From NCBI GenBank assembly GCA_030686995.1, contig CM060706.1:142065505-142129504 (forward strand): DNA of 64,000 nt, written 5' to 3'. The stretch is from Artemisia argyi. Taxonomy: Eukaryota > Streptophyta > Magnoliopsida > Asterales > Asteraceae. The notes under the pieces are model-generated. The model searched no databases. It saw nothing but the letters and a program-made list of their open reading frames with translations, and was not told the DNA's origin. A program made the position numbers and the translations under genes. Positions 33,639-44,770 of this stretch are shown here, piece by piece; within the stretch, counting starts at the first letter, position 1, and every line of letters begins with the position of its first letter.

Positions 33639-35221
33639 TGATAACATCAAATAGTTTCGTTATTTTAGTGTTAATTTCCCCCTATTATGCTCGTCTTTTG
33701 TATAATTTTATTATGATATATACTCTTATTTGTTTATATTATGTTTTCAGGTAAAAAATGAGCATTGGAATGAATAGACGTGGATTTGGAGGGTAATTAA
33801 TGAAAATTGAAGTATGCTGATTTTACACTAACTACGGCGTAGTTGTCCTCTCTACCTACGTCGTAGCTACCTTTTACACTGAAGATTGAAGTCAACAAAG
33901 ACCTACGACATAGTTAGCATTATGGACTACGACGTAGATGCCACTACGAGACTTCTACGGGTGTAGCTATCATTCATGCTATGCCGTAGAATCTTCATTC
34001 CAACACTTAGAAGAAATTTCGTTGTCTTTGATGAAGCTACGGCGTAGTTCTCCATTTGACTACGCCGTAGATGTGTTACTGAGAGTTCTACGGGCGCAAC
34101 AAATGAACCAACTATGGCATAGTTGGAAATAACAAAGGCTACGGCGTAGCTAGACCTAATAGATATGCTGTAGCACAGTCGAGACTATAAATACAAGCCT
34201 TAATTCCGCATTTCAAACATCACTTTCACACACATAGAAGTCAAGAAGGAATTAGGAAGCAAGGAGAACGAAATTCTTCAGCATACAAGTCATTTCCAAG
34301 GGAGAATTCACGCTTCAATCATAAGTTTTATTATTCATAATCTTTGTATCGAATTTATGTTTTCATTAATCATGTTAAACATTTATTTTGCTGCATTTAT
34401 TAACATGAGTGGCTAAACATTGGTGTTAGCCTACTTATGAAATTTTTATTATTATGATTTAGTTTTCTCGCATTTCGTATCATTTTATTTGAATACTTTC
34501 TTAGCATGAATTAGGACACCTTTGTTTTGGTAGTAATGATGTTTGGTAGTTCCATTGAGGATAGGAGAATTGATCATAGGACCCATAGCGGATAAGGGTG
34601 TGTTTAGTGATAAGAATTGACCATAGGACTATCACCATTCGTGTGGAAATTTCAACGAACGACCACCTACCAAACTGACTTGCTTAAGGAATGAGGGGGG
34701 ATGTAAGTTCCGACTGGCCGCATCCCGTTAGACTATTTTAAGTTAGTAGAGACATTTAATGACTCTTTCACCTTGTATTTGTCAACGAACTCTTGTAATC
34801 AATAGGTTACGAAATAGGGCAAGGTGAAAGATAGGATTAGACGATTTGACCATCTGAGTCTATCGACTTGAATCCCTAGATGAAACGATAGGATGCATTA
34901 ATTAGAAAACTTGTCATAATAATAACAAGAGTAGTAATTAGGTTAACACTCCTCTCCCGACTGATTTCTTTTCATCTTATTATTGTTTTCGTGTTTATTT
35001 CACTTTATTAGTTAAACAATTAATCAATCATTTAAAACCCCCTTTAAAACCAGTGACATTAGGCTTAGATAATATCCGCACACATAGCTCTTGAGACGAC
35101 CTCGGCTTTACCGTTAGCTATACCATACACGACCGGGTACACTGCCCGATAGTGCATTAGGTAGATCTTACGTAGACGAGCAATTTATAAATATAAAATC
35201 TGGTTGGTAAATCCTGCATCA
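33639..35221 (+). mobile_element. Long LTR (about 1.58 kb) of a Tat-like Gypsy element
   Basis: Starts TGATAACATC after the polypurine tract and ends CCTGCATCA. The end region has GCTCTTGAGACGACCTCGGC and CGGGTACACTGCCCG, phrases typical of Tat-lineage LTRs. A TATA box TATAAATA lies near 34185, after an array of CTACG-N-CGTAG palindromes. The right flank is ACACT, with no left duplication because the 5' part of the element is gone. No coding capacity. Confidence 0.65.
33830..34175. promoter_or_regulatory. Array of about 11 CTACGNCGTAG palindromes in the LTR U3
   Basis: CTACGGCGTAG, CTACGTCGTAG, CTACGACGTAG and CTACGCCGTAG, plus decayed forms such as CTACGACATAG and CTATGGCATAG, recur every 20-40 bp upstream of the TATA box. 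They look like a clustered binding site, with C-to-T decay in some copies. Confidence 0.7.
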
Positions 35222-35291
35222 ACACTGTTTTTTTGTTTACAAGAAAAAAAAGGCCTAAACTAATACTGTTTCCAGCCTTATTTACAGGAAT

Positions 35292-37335
35292 TCTCAAAAT
35301 GCAAGTAGCCTTGTGGATACTGCAGTTTCGTTCAGCTTTGGCTCTGTGAACACAATATCAGTTTATTAGCATATATATAGAAGGCAGAAATCATACCGAG
35401 AGAAATCACTGGGTGTTCAATCCTTATTGGTTTTTGATTCAAAAGTAGTGCACATTCTTTGGCTTCAAGCCCCTTGTTCCAAACCCATAATAGTATGGGA
35501 AATACAGTAAGTTGGCTAAACTACAGGTACACACATATTTGAATAACATGGAACTAAAAAGTCCAAATTTTTATTCATTCTGGATAGAGTATTGATTATA
35601 ATAAGTATAGATTTATACCCCATCCTCAAAATATGAGATATGGGTCTAAGGTTTTAGTTTTAGAAATTGAAAAGATTCCTAGTCAAATTTATGAAGCAAT
35701 TCATGTACCTGAACCAATAAGTTATGTTACACGATATCTGCATGTGATGCCCAAGACTTAAAAGGGCCACCAGATGAATGTGGTGGCTAATGAATTGTAG
35801 ACTAAGATGAGTTTACTTTGAAAGTATACACTAGTATACAACAACAATAAAGTTAAATCCCTACCTCCAATTTAAAGTCTTCTTAAACCCTCTTATACTT
35901 CAAAAAGTTGGTCATAAGCAGTTATAGACTTATATCCCATAACCTTTCTTAGACATTTCTTCCATCATTTAAGTTTCTTCACTGCATTGACAATGATATT
36001 ATGATTGATACTAAGATGAGTTTACTTTGAAAGTCTACACTAGTAGACAACAACATTAAATTTAGATCCCTACCTCCAATTTGAAGTCTTTTTAATTAAA
36101 CTCTCATATACTTCAAAAGTTTAAGTTTTTTCACTGCATTGACAATGATAGTATGATCTATTTGTTTGCTCTGGAACTTATTTAATTTAACCTTTTTTAT
36201 AAAATGCAAGCATAACATTTAATTAAGTAATTTTTTAAACTGATTTACGTGACAATTCAACTAGGACCAACTATGCTGCACTCTGGAAGATGCCCCTTGC
36301 AATATTATGAACATAAATGGCTTCTCATGTCATCTATTATTATTTTTTCTTTACTACCATTTATGTTGTTGCTTTAGAGCATCATTAACCTTTGACATGT
36401 ATGATTTGCTAACAGGCTTTAGTACTGGTTGATGCCAAGGGAATAAAGGATAATTGCATGAAATTGAGTGCTGGTGAGGATCTGTATGCATTGTTTGCAG
36501 GAATTCTTACAACGAGGCCCTGGAACAGGGTTATTGATCCTGCTGTTGATCATCTTGCCATTCAAGTCAATGCCAGTGATCACTCATAACTTCAGGTTTG
36601 GTTACATTAATACATAAGGCTACCCAAGCCAATGCTGACCCTCTGTGGAGTCTTCTCTTTTAGGCACTGACTGAGGAAAAGTTATCACGTGCAAAGTCTC
36701 TCTTTAGTTTGCCACATGTTTAGTTGGAGGAGATTTCACTTTAAGCCTAATTTTTCATAATGCAAGTAGACTTGTGGATACTTCAGTTCTGTACAGTTGT
36801 GGCTCTGTGAACACCATTTTATTTATTAGCATACATATAGAATACAAATCATACCAAAAGAAATCATTTGGTGTTCAATAGCTGTTGGTTTTTCCTTCAA
36901 AAGTAGTGCATTCTTTGGCTTCAAGCCCCTTGTTCCTAGCCGATAATAGTCTGGGAAATGCAATAAGTTGGCCAAACTAAATGTAACATATTTGAATTAC
37001 GTGGAATTGAAAAGTTCATATTTGTATTCTTTTTCATAGTAGAGATCATGAGAAGTGTAGTTTTGTGCCTCATATCCTCAAAATATGAAGCAATTCATGT
37101 TTATGGTTATAGTTTGGATGAAAATAGTGACTAATGAGTTGTTGACAAAGTTGAATGTTTACACTAGTAGACAACAACTTCAAACTCTAAACGTTATCTT
37201 CAATTGGAAGCCTTCTTAAACCCACATATACTTCAGAGGGTACTGGTTACACAATTCTTATCCCAATTAACTTTTTTAGACGTTTGTTCCATCATCTAAG
37301 TTTATTCATTGCACTAACAGTGATAATTATAATCT
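35292..37335. repeat. Direct segmental duplication (offset about 1.46 kb)
   Basis: AATGCAAGTAGCCTTGTGGA onwards (from about 35299) recurs as AATGCAAGTAGACTTGTGGA (from about 36760), continuing through TCTTTGGCTTCAAGCCCCTT for more than 300 bp. A second module, TACACTAGTAGACAACAAC, occurs three times (about 35828, 36025, 37150). Copies have diverged by scattered substitutions and indels. Confidence 0.75.
36416..36589 (+). pseudogene. Orphan terminal exon, unidentified protein
   Basis: Follows a strong acceptor (TTTGCTAACAG, with a CTAAC branch-like motif). It encodes 57 residues, including DAKGIKDNCMKLSAGEDLYA, LFAGILTTRPWNRVIDPAVD and HLAIQVNASDHS, then TAA. Codon use and composition look like real coding DNA. 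I do not recognise the family. A second acceptor-led short stretch (ALTEEKLSRAKSLFSLPHV) follows at about 36664-36722. No upstream exons were found, so this is probably a stranded piece. Confidence 0.4.
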
Positions 37336-37393
37336 GTTTTTGTCGTGGAACTTATTTCAAGCATTATTATTTTTTATTTAAGTCAAGCATAAC

Positions 37394-37396
<3 letters not shown>

Positions 37397-37424
<28 letters not shown>
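37397..37424. repeat. poly(A) tract
   Basis: About 28 A, possibly a retroposon tail. No body identified. Confidence 0.85.
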
Positions 37425-37426
<2 letters not shown>

Positions 37427-37570
37427 CACTTTATGTAGCCCAACTTAATTACAATTTGCTTATATATCTGTATGAAGTTGAATTTGAATTCGACTTGTCT
37501 TAAGCTATCACTTTTGGTTTTCCATTTCCATGTGGATATAATTTGTCTAAGCTGTGTTATATAACTCATC

Positions 37571-37866
37571 TAGAGGTGGCAAAATGGGCGGGCACGGGCT
37601 ATGGCTAAACGGGTGCGGGTCAAACGGGCGCATGTTATACGAATCGCTTTAGAAAAGACCTAAAACAACAAAAAAATTCCTCAAACGTAACACCTCTTTT
37701 ATATTTAAGCAACTAAATATACTATTTCCCATTATGCCCACTTAACTTTTAAATAGGCAATATATGCCAATTTAAAAAAAAAAATAGGCCCAAATGTGTC
37801 CAAATCTTTTAAAAATTTGCCCATTTAGCTCATTTTTTTGATTTTGGGCACAAATTGCCACCTCTT
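37571..37866. mobile_element. hAT-type MITE (TAGAGGTGGCAA ends)
   Basis: Left TAGAGGTGGCAAAATGGGC, right TTGCCACCTCTT, flanked by a perfect 8-bp AACTCATC (37563-37570, 37867-37874). No ORF. Similar GGGCGGG-containing phrases near 48310 and 50660 may be relatives. Confidence 0.88.
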
Positions 37867-37874
37867 AACTCATC

Positions 37875-38560
37875 AATTAATTTGCTACGAGTTTAAGTCG
37901 CTGAAACAAAATTGAAAGGTGTGTACGTTCGTGACTAATCAAGTAAGTGGCTTTGGTAGAGCAAATGTTTCCCCAACTTGATTTAAACAAATCCCATCAA
38001 TACTTCTTTATTGCTAATGGATCAAAGGAATTATAAATCGAGGTCTTAACAAGTCATGACATGGTTCGTCTAAAAAGTCTACATATAAAATATAGAAATA
38101 ACATTATAACCAAGAACTTACACTCATAAGTAAATGTTAGATTGTGAGTTGGTTCATTCGAAAAGTCTATTTAAACGTAAAATGAGTAAAGAAGACTCTT
38201 AGATTTCTCTATACACCGACAAACAAATACCATTCAAAAAGTCTATGCACGCGTAGAAAGAATACTAACATAAAGACCTACACCGTTGGTAAACTAGTAA
38301 ACCTCACAAAACCACCGTGCAAGCATTTGTTTTTAAAATTTAATAATTTCTAAGTGTAATATTGAAATTCAAGTAAAAAAGTAACCAGATGAAAGTTCCA
38401 ATAAAATAATGTTATTTTTTTTTATGTCGATTTGAAGTTTATAAATTTTGCACAATAAAAAATGAATTAACAATTATGGGACTGTCAAATTAAAAGAGTT
38501 GTATAATGTGACTCTTTTTTGGTTGAGAACCCAAAAATTTAATAGAGAACACAAAGATCT
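37875..38560. other. No gene seen; distal upstream region of the receptor-like protein
   Basis: AT-rich, no ORF. The phrase AGTCTA recurs near AAAAGTCTA at several points. Confidence 0.35.
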
Positions 38561-38569
38561 TTATGAAGT

Positions 38570-39005
38570 TTTTGGTTGACAAACATTATTATGGACCACA
38601 AAAATTTCATTGAAAGATTATTTTCTTTCGCAATAATCCGAAGTTGAAAATTTTGCATAATTTGACAAAGATCAATCAATACACTTGTACAACCCAAGTG
38701 ATACGTTTATCAACGAAACTGGACCACAAACATATTTTGATCTATCTTATCTTGAAGGCAACTACAATATTTCTTGCTGAGAAGCATTATTATTGCGGAC
38801 CACAATATTTCATTGAAAGATTCCTTTTTATTGGAATAAAAAGTTGGAAATTTTTGCATAATTCAACAAAGAATTAAAGTTTAGAGTCAATTAATAGACT
38901 CGTACAACCCAATTTCCCAAATGATACGCTTATGAATGAGACTAGACCACAAACATATTCTCGGTCATATTATTGTGAAAGCAACTACAATGCTATTCTT
39001 GTAAT
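38570..39005 (+). promoter_or_regulatory. Tandemly duplicated promoter of the receptor-like protein
   Basis: Two diverged units of about 200 bp. Each holds GGACCACAA...TTTCATTGAAAGATT, GCATAATT..ACAAAG and CTGGACCACAAACATATT or CTAGACCACAAACATATT. They sit directly upstream of the TATA box TATATATA (39017-39024), 47 bp before the ATG. Confidence 0.65.
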
Positions 39006-39070
39006 ACCGGTGTTAGTATATATATTTGTAGCAATTGTGAGTTTTTATAGCAATTAAAATTAAAAACACA

Positions 39071-41167
39071 ATGGGTTATTCAAACATGTTCGGTATCTTT
39101 TTCCTTTTCTTTGTTTTCACCACTTTTATTTCTTCTACTTCTTTGAATAATAATAATAATCATAAATGCCCTAAAAAACAGAGTGAAGCTTTACTTCTCT
39201 TTAAACAAAACCTTTTACCCATCAATTACACAAACGATGACTGTTATGATATGTTCCGTTCTGACGGTCATCCACTATTGGTGATGAGTTGGGACACAAA
39301 TACAGATTGCTGTAACTGGGGTGGTGTTACTTGCGACGACTCCACCGGTGACGTCATTAGTCTCGATCTCGTCTGCGGAATGCTACAAGGTGCAATTCAT
39401 CCTCTCAGCTCCCTCTTCAACCTCACACACCTTACTTATCTTGATTTATCAGTTAATGGACTTAATGGGACATTGCCATCTTGGCTGTTTACTTCCCCTT
39501 CTTTAGAATATCTCGATCTAAGTAATAACATGTTCAGTGGAAATGTTCCTTTTGAGTCGTTTGCTATTCCATCATTAAAAAGGTTAGACCTCAGTCTCAA
39601 CCATCAGTTAGCTGGGCATACTAATGTTCAAACATTTCTACAACTCCCCAACCTCACTGTTCTAGACCTTTCATATAATAATTTTAGTGGTGAATTGGAG
39701 TTGGATACATTGTTATCAACCCTCACAAACCTTGAAGATCTGGGTCTCTCTTACAGCGGTTTCTCTGTTACAACAAACAATGCCAATCACTATGTCAACC
39801 CTAGTTTTTTGTTCTTAAATTTGGCCTCTTGTAAGCTAAAGGTGTTTCCGGATTCATTTCGAGCCATGAAACAACTGCAACGGTTAGATCTCTCTAACAA
39901 CGAAATCCATGGCCAAATTCTTCATTGGGCAGGGGAGATTGGAGGTGATTATGGGTTGGAAGTTTTGAATTTGCGGTCCAACTTGATTGAGGGGCCATTC
40001 CCCGAATTAATTTGCAACTTGAGCAGCCTATCGTATTTGGATTTGTCCAATAATCGCTTTGGTGGATTAATTCCACAATGCTTTGGAAATATCATCTCAT
40101 CTCTTCAAATGATAGATATCGGGAACAATAGTTTTCAAGGAACAATTCCAAGTTTATTATACTATGACTGTGCTTGGTTAACTGGGCTTATTTTAAAAGG
40201 AAATCAATTAGAAGGGGAGGTGCCCAGTTCCATGTCCAAATGTCAACGGTTGAGAGTACTTGATTTGGGAAACAACCATTTGAATGGTACTTTCCCTGGA
40301 TGGTTAGGAGATCTTCCAAATTTGCAGGCTCTTGTCCTTAAATCAAACAACTTTCATGGTCACATTCAACCCTTTTCAACTATTGAACCCCCCTTTCCAA
40401 GTCTTCGAGTTCTTGACTTATCTCATAATGGGTTTGTAGGTCAACTCCCTGCAAAATATTTTCAAAGTTTCAATTCCATGAAAAATGTTGTTGAAAACAG
40501 AGAAAAACCAGTGTATTTAGACATGGGTGGAAAGTATTACTCATTTGTTGTTGCGGTGAAAGGGGTGGATCAAAATTTTTCACAAATTTCGGTTGACTAC
40601 ACAATTATTGATCTGTCCAATAACAAATTTGAAGGACATATTCCAAACATCATCGGCGGTCTTAATTCGCTAATAGTGCTCAACTTGTCCCACAACAGCC
40701 TCATTGGTCCAATTCCACATGCTCTGGGTAATCTCATAGAGATTGAGTCATTAGACCTATCTTGGAACCAACTCTCAGGAGAGATTCCTCAAAGCCTTGC
40801 AGATATCAAGACCCTTGAAGTGTTAAATCTCTCGCAAAATGATCTTGTGGGCCGTATACCAGAAGGACCTCAGTTTAGGACATTTGAAGGGAACTCTTTT
40901 GGTGGGAATCCAAACCTCTGTGGGACTCCGCTGCCAAAAAAGTGTGGTGAGCATTCACATGAACCACAACTTGAAAGTGATGAAGAAAGTGGGTTTACGT
41001 GGGAAGTGGTGATGTTGGGATATGGATGTGGAACATTAGTCGGATTGGTGATGGGATATCTCATGTTGTCAACAAGAAAAGTCAAATGGTTCAATGCAAT
41101 TGTTGATGCAGGAGAGAGTTTGGTCTTGAAGAAGAAGAAGAGAAGACACGTATATATAGGGAAATGA
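39071..41167 (+). CDS. Cf-type LRR receptor-like protein (RLP)
   Basis: Intronless, 698 residues. A signal peptide (about 1-24, hydrophobic FGIFFLFFVF) is followed by the LRRNT cap with paired cysteines and DCCNWGGVTC at 79-88. About twenty extracellular leucine-rich repeats follow (LDLSNN, LDLSYNNFSGEL and so on). They are interrupted by the characteristic island YYSFVVAVKG before the last four repeats, which carry GxIP cores. A C-terminal cap (NPNLCGTPLPKKC) precedes an acidic patch (ESDEESG). One transmembrane helix with GxxxG spacing (YGCGTLVGLVMGY) follows, and then a short cytoplasmic tail rich in lysine. There is no kinase, so it would signal through SOBIR1/BAK1-type partners, as Cf-9 and Ve1 do. 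It is shorter than Cf-9 (about 860 residues), so some N-terminal repeats are missing. Many NxS/T sites fit an apoplastic protein. Ligand unknown; pathogen or developmental sensing is inferred from the family. Confidence 0.93.
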   Translation: MGYSNMFGIFFLFFVFTTFISSTSLNNNNNHKCPKKQSEALLLFKQNLLPINYTNDDCYDMFRSDGHPLLVMSWDTNTDCCNWGGVTCDDSTGDVISLDLVCGMLQGAIHPLSSLFNLTHLTYLDLSVNGLNGTLPSWLFTSPSLEYLDLSNNMFSGNVPFESFAIPSLKRLDLSLNHQLAGHTNVQTFLQLPNLTVLDLSYNNFSGELELDTLLSTLTNLEDLGLSYSGFSVTTNNANHYVNPSFLFLNLASCKLKVFPDSFRAMKQLQRLDLSNNEIHGQILHWAGEIGGDYGLEVLNLRSNLIEGPFPELICNLSSLSYLDLSNNRFGGLIPQCFGNIISSLQMIDIGNNSFQGTIPSLLYYDCAWLTGLILKGNQLEGEVPSSMSKCQRLRVLDLGNNHLNGTFPGWLGDLPNLQALVLKSNNFHGHIQPFSTIEPPFPSLRVLDLSHNGFVGQLPAKYFQSFNSMKNVVENREKPVYLDMGGKYYSFVVAVKGVDQNFSQISVDYTIIDLSNNKFEGHIPNIIGGLNSLIVLNLSHNSLIGPIPHALGNLIEIESLDLSWNQLSGEIPQSLADIKTLEVLNLSQNDLVGRIPEGPQFRTFEGNSFGGNPNLCGTPLPKKCGEHSHEPQLESDEESGFTWEVVMLGYGCGTLVGLVMGYLMLSTRKVKWFNAIVDAGESLVLKKKKRRHVYIGK

Positions 41168-41840
41168 CGTTAGATTATAAAAAAATTTATGAGGTAGGTA
41201 GAGGAGTTTGAGGAGGGCTGGGACCTTTTGAATTATGCAGTTGTATATCAGTTCTTAATTATGATGTTTGTGTTTTGTATCTTTGAATTATTCTTGTATG
41301 TAATACTAGTGTGTTGTTAGGATTTTAATACATATTTACTTGGTCAGTGGGTGATTGTGTATTAATGTTGTTGACTTTCATGGTAATTATTTTGTTAATT
41401 ATACAACCATTTTGGAATTGCATTACAGTTTTCGTGTCATATGTTGACAAGAATGCTTCATCAGAACAAAGCCTAATAATGTAAAATTTTTGGGGCAGCC
41501 GTTTTCGTAGCCTGATGTTCATATGGATTATGGAAAGGCAGCACGCATTTGCTTATTTTTATACTATAAAGCTTATTTTACAATTTCAATGGTGGCAACG
41601 GGATCCCGAATCTGAGTATTAGTGTTTGTACGTTTCTGATAGTGCTTTGCTTTTGGCAAAACAATATGCTTCTCGTTTGTATGAATTGTATGTTGCACAC
41701 TTAACAAGAAGTTGCAGTAGAAATGAATTTGTGAATGAAAGCATGATCAATAATAGTGTGTCTTCTAGTATATCTAATTTGACAATTCAGTGTGTTCTGC
41801 ATATTAGTAAAGCAGCAAATTAGATGTTTGTGACTACTCA

Positions 41841-42062
41841 TTCGTTGTTGCGGTGAAAGGGGTGAATCAAGATTTTCCACAAATTTAGGTTGACTACACA
41901 ATTATTGATCTATCCTGTAACTCATTTGAAGGACAGATTCCAAACGTCATCGGTGGTCTTAATTCGCTAATAGTGCTCAACTTATCCCACAACTGTCCTA
42001 GGGGTCCTATTCCACATGCTTTGGGGAATCTCACAGAGATTGACTATCTTGGAACCAACTCT
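41841..42062 (+). pseudogene. Receptor-like protein 3' fragment
   Basis: A diverged copy of codons for SFVVAVKGV to EIESLDLSWNQ of the upstream gene. It has a stop (TTTAGG after CACAAA), frameshifts and an internal gap. It lies 0.7 kb downstream in the same orientation, so it is a relic of tandem duplication of the RLP. Confidence 0.85.
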
Positions 42063-42853
42063 TAAAATGGTTGGAGATCGGTATCATTTAAAATTTCTAT
42101 GGTATTTTGGGTCAGTAAATCTTATTTAATTTGACCTCTTTAATAATCGACTGAATTCCATGTAAATCTAACGGTATAAAATATAAATAAAGACTTTCTA
42201 TAACGATGGTACAATGTAGGAATACAATGAACTTAAACGGTTTTATGAAGTTAATAATCGAATATATATTTTTCATGAAAGTCTGGAAGACCTTCACCAG
42301 TCACAGACTCAGTGAAGACTCTTTACCCTTGCCTCAACAGCCTCTGCTTCTCTAAGTCCTTTAGACCTTAAGGCATTGCATTAGAAACTAATGCTAATGA
42401 GCATATTCTACACTTAGTTTTGCTTGTGGGAACACCACGTCACCATCAAGAACTTAACCACATAACTAGTTAGTTAGTGAAGTTGGTATATTAGTTCTAG
42501 GAATTCCAGGTGTTTTTTTTATATTGTTTGCACCATTTCGTAGTTTTGTGGATGCCAATCATTGTACTTGGAAGATTACCTCTAACAGAAAAAAAAAAAA
42601 TAATTGCTAGTTTAGTTTGCATAAGCTGTGGCAATGTGGCCAATGCAGGCAGAAACGGTTCAAGGTTAAGTTAGCCCACACATATTTTTTTCTAAAAGTT
42701 TTTTTATGTATCTTTATCTTGTCAGCTGTTGTTACAAAGCATTAATCAGACTTTAGGCGACTTTTACATGTTTGACCAAATTCATTTTAGGTACTTTTTT
42801 ATTTATTTGACGTGTTTGAAATAAAACGAAATCAAATCGACCCATATACATAG
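42063..42853. other. No gene seen
   Basis: AT-rich, only short ORFs. Confidence 0.35.
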
Positions 42854-42957
42854 GTATGTGGTTTGAATTGCAACTAAGGGTGCGTGTCAGGAGAATTTAG
42901 ACTTTGTATGTGGTTTGAATTGCAACTAAGGGTGCGTGTCAGGAGAATTTAGACTTA
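42854..42957. repeat. Perfect 52-bp tandem duplication
   Basis: GTATGTGGTTTGAATTGCAA... to ...GAATTTAGACTT occurs twice back to back, with the copies essentially identical, so it is recent. Confidence 0.92.
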
Positions 42958-44021
42958 AGAAAACACATATGGAATTATACTGGTGGAAATGATGCTACAC
43001 GGTCATGCAATTTTGCTACTTCCTATAGATCTTTGTTGTCTATTAACTCTACAATCTCTTTCATGTTCCTGTTGGTGTTATTTTTGAAGTATAAAAATAA
43101 GATCAACCTATTTGAAAGTAAACCTTGTCAGTTTGTAATGAGAATACTTACTGATCAGGGTCACTGGTCACCATGGGTCTTCCAATGATAAGGTAAAGTG
43201 ACCCCAGCAGACCATATGTTAACCTCGGGGACTTGGTACGTAGATTACATCAATACCTGATACATACGAAGAAAATGTATAATCAGGATATGTAAAGAGA
43301 TTGCTAAAAAGAGACCGGATATATTGTTAATTAGTGATAAGTGTGGAAGAATGTTTATAACACCCTTAACGGACAACAGTTAGAGATCCTTGTATTGAAG
43401 TCCACGCCCAATATCTTGCTTCTGTTCATATGTATGGCCTCTCAGAGAATAGTAACCTTTTTTATTGATCTTTTTAACACTTTGAAGAGCTATTGGTGAA
43501 AAACACAGAAAACACATAAATCACCTCTTAAGCTGCTGTGACTCTGCTGCCTTATCTTGAGTTTTTGCTACCTTCGTTGGTTGGCCTTGCGTAGTGCTCG
43601 TTCTCTGACGTAATACAACGCAGGTCTGCGTCAATCCTCGGGGGTTGACCTATGAAGGCTTGCAGCAAATTTAGCATTCAAAAAACGACAGGAACTTTCT
43701 TGCCATGCAGCGCCTTTTAAGGGGATTTGTTCGTGTTCCACAGAGACATGTCCATCTTCTATTTGAATATATTTCCAAAACGCTAGAAGGTGTTGTGATA
43801 CACTGTATGGAATACTACTACGTACAATATAAGCTAAACTTAATTAGAAGTGTTGTGATATTTAATATTTTATGATAGGAAAATTTCTCTCTTAGTTGAC
43901 TTATATCACGCTCCGTGGTCACTTTGGTAACCATTAGTCTCCACAATCTTATCACTTCTAGAAACATGATTTTATTTTCATTTCTTTCACTTGCTTTGCA
44001 ACTCAAAGGTCAGGCTTTCTT
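42958..44021. other. No clear gene
   Basis: Scattered exon-like phrases, such as GACTTGGTACGTAGATTACATC near 43230, but no model I can support. Confidence 0.3.
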
Positions 44022-44082
44022 AAAAAAAAAATGGTATTTGGCGGAACCATCTCAAGTCCGTGTACCTTTTTGGTACCGAGAA
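44022..44082 (-). mobile_element. 5'-truncated SINE copy
   Basis: The reverse complement matches the last 60 bp of the SINE at 44192-44440 (GGTACCAAAAAGGTACACGG, then ACTTGAGATGGTTCCGCC) and ends in a T run. GCTTTCTT flanks both sides, a short target duplication. Confidence 0.8.
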
Positions 44083-44191
44083 GCTTTCTTATTTGCATTA
44101 TACAGAACAGTTCCTCTACTCGTTATTAGTGCTCGTAAATAGTAAGGTACTGAAACTAATAATCAAATATAGCTCGATGTTGGCTTATACA

Positions 44192-44440
44192 AATTGGTAC
44201 AAGTTCTCAACTTTTTAACCAGCTGCCTTAGGGCAGTTGGCCACCAACTACCGCAAAAGCGCGCAGTTGACCAAGTCAAAGCTTAAAGGCGGGGGTTCGA
44301 ATCCGGACTCCAACTTGGTCAGCCAGTGTTGCCTAGGTAATTTACCGGGATATGCCTTCCTTGTTGGGTGGGGGGCTCGGTACCAAAAAGGTACACGGAC
44401 TTGAGATGGTTCCGCCAAATACCATTTTTTTTTTTTTTTT
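44192..44440 (+). mobile_element. tRNA-derived SINE, full length, with 16-bp duplication
   Basis: An internal promoter-like head contains the B box GGGGGTTCGAATCCGGACTC. The body runs to a T-rich 3' end of about 16 T. It is flanked by GATGTTGGCTTATACA on both sides (44176-44191 and 44441-44456), a perfect target duplication. It has no coding capacity; it would use LINE machinery. Confidence 0.88.
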
Positions 44441-44720
44441 GATGTTGGCTTATACAGAACAAGCATACAAACACTTGACTTCTGCAGATCTGTTAAGGAT
44501 TGCTTTATGTATGCTGGATATATATAGCTTATCATTTCTACGATCAAGATGCTAATCACTGGAACAATCTTGAGCAGTTTAATAAGTTTAAAGCTTAAGA
44601 CAATCCATTTTCACATGATTATTGGCATCATTTTGATATTTTTAGGGAAAGCAGGTTTTGTTGTTGAAATAGTTACGAATTGTTAAAAACTTGGATTCAT
44701 TGAAGACAGGTAGGAGATTA

Positions 44721-44770
44721 AGTAATGTGATCTTTGTCTTTCTTAAAAAAAAAAGTAATGTGATCTTTGT
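44721..44770. repeat. Near-empty retroposition scar
   Basis: AGTAATGTGATCTTTGT occurs at 44721-44737 and 44754-44770, with only CTTTCTTAAAAAAAAA between. It looks like an almost completely 5'-truncated LINE or SINE insertion. Confidence 0.6.

Noticed and set aside
44248..44559. 103-codon minus-strand ORF, and the B-box-like sequence as a tRNA gene
   Set aside because: The ORF crosses a SINE. The B box belongs to the SINE head; the acceptor and anticodon stems of a real tRNA do not form.
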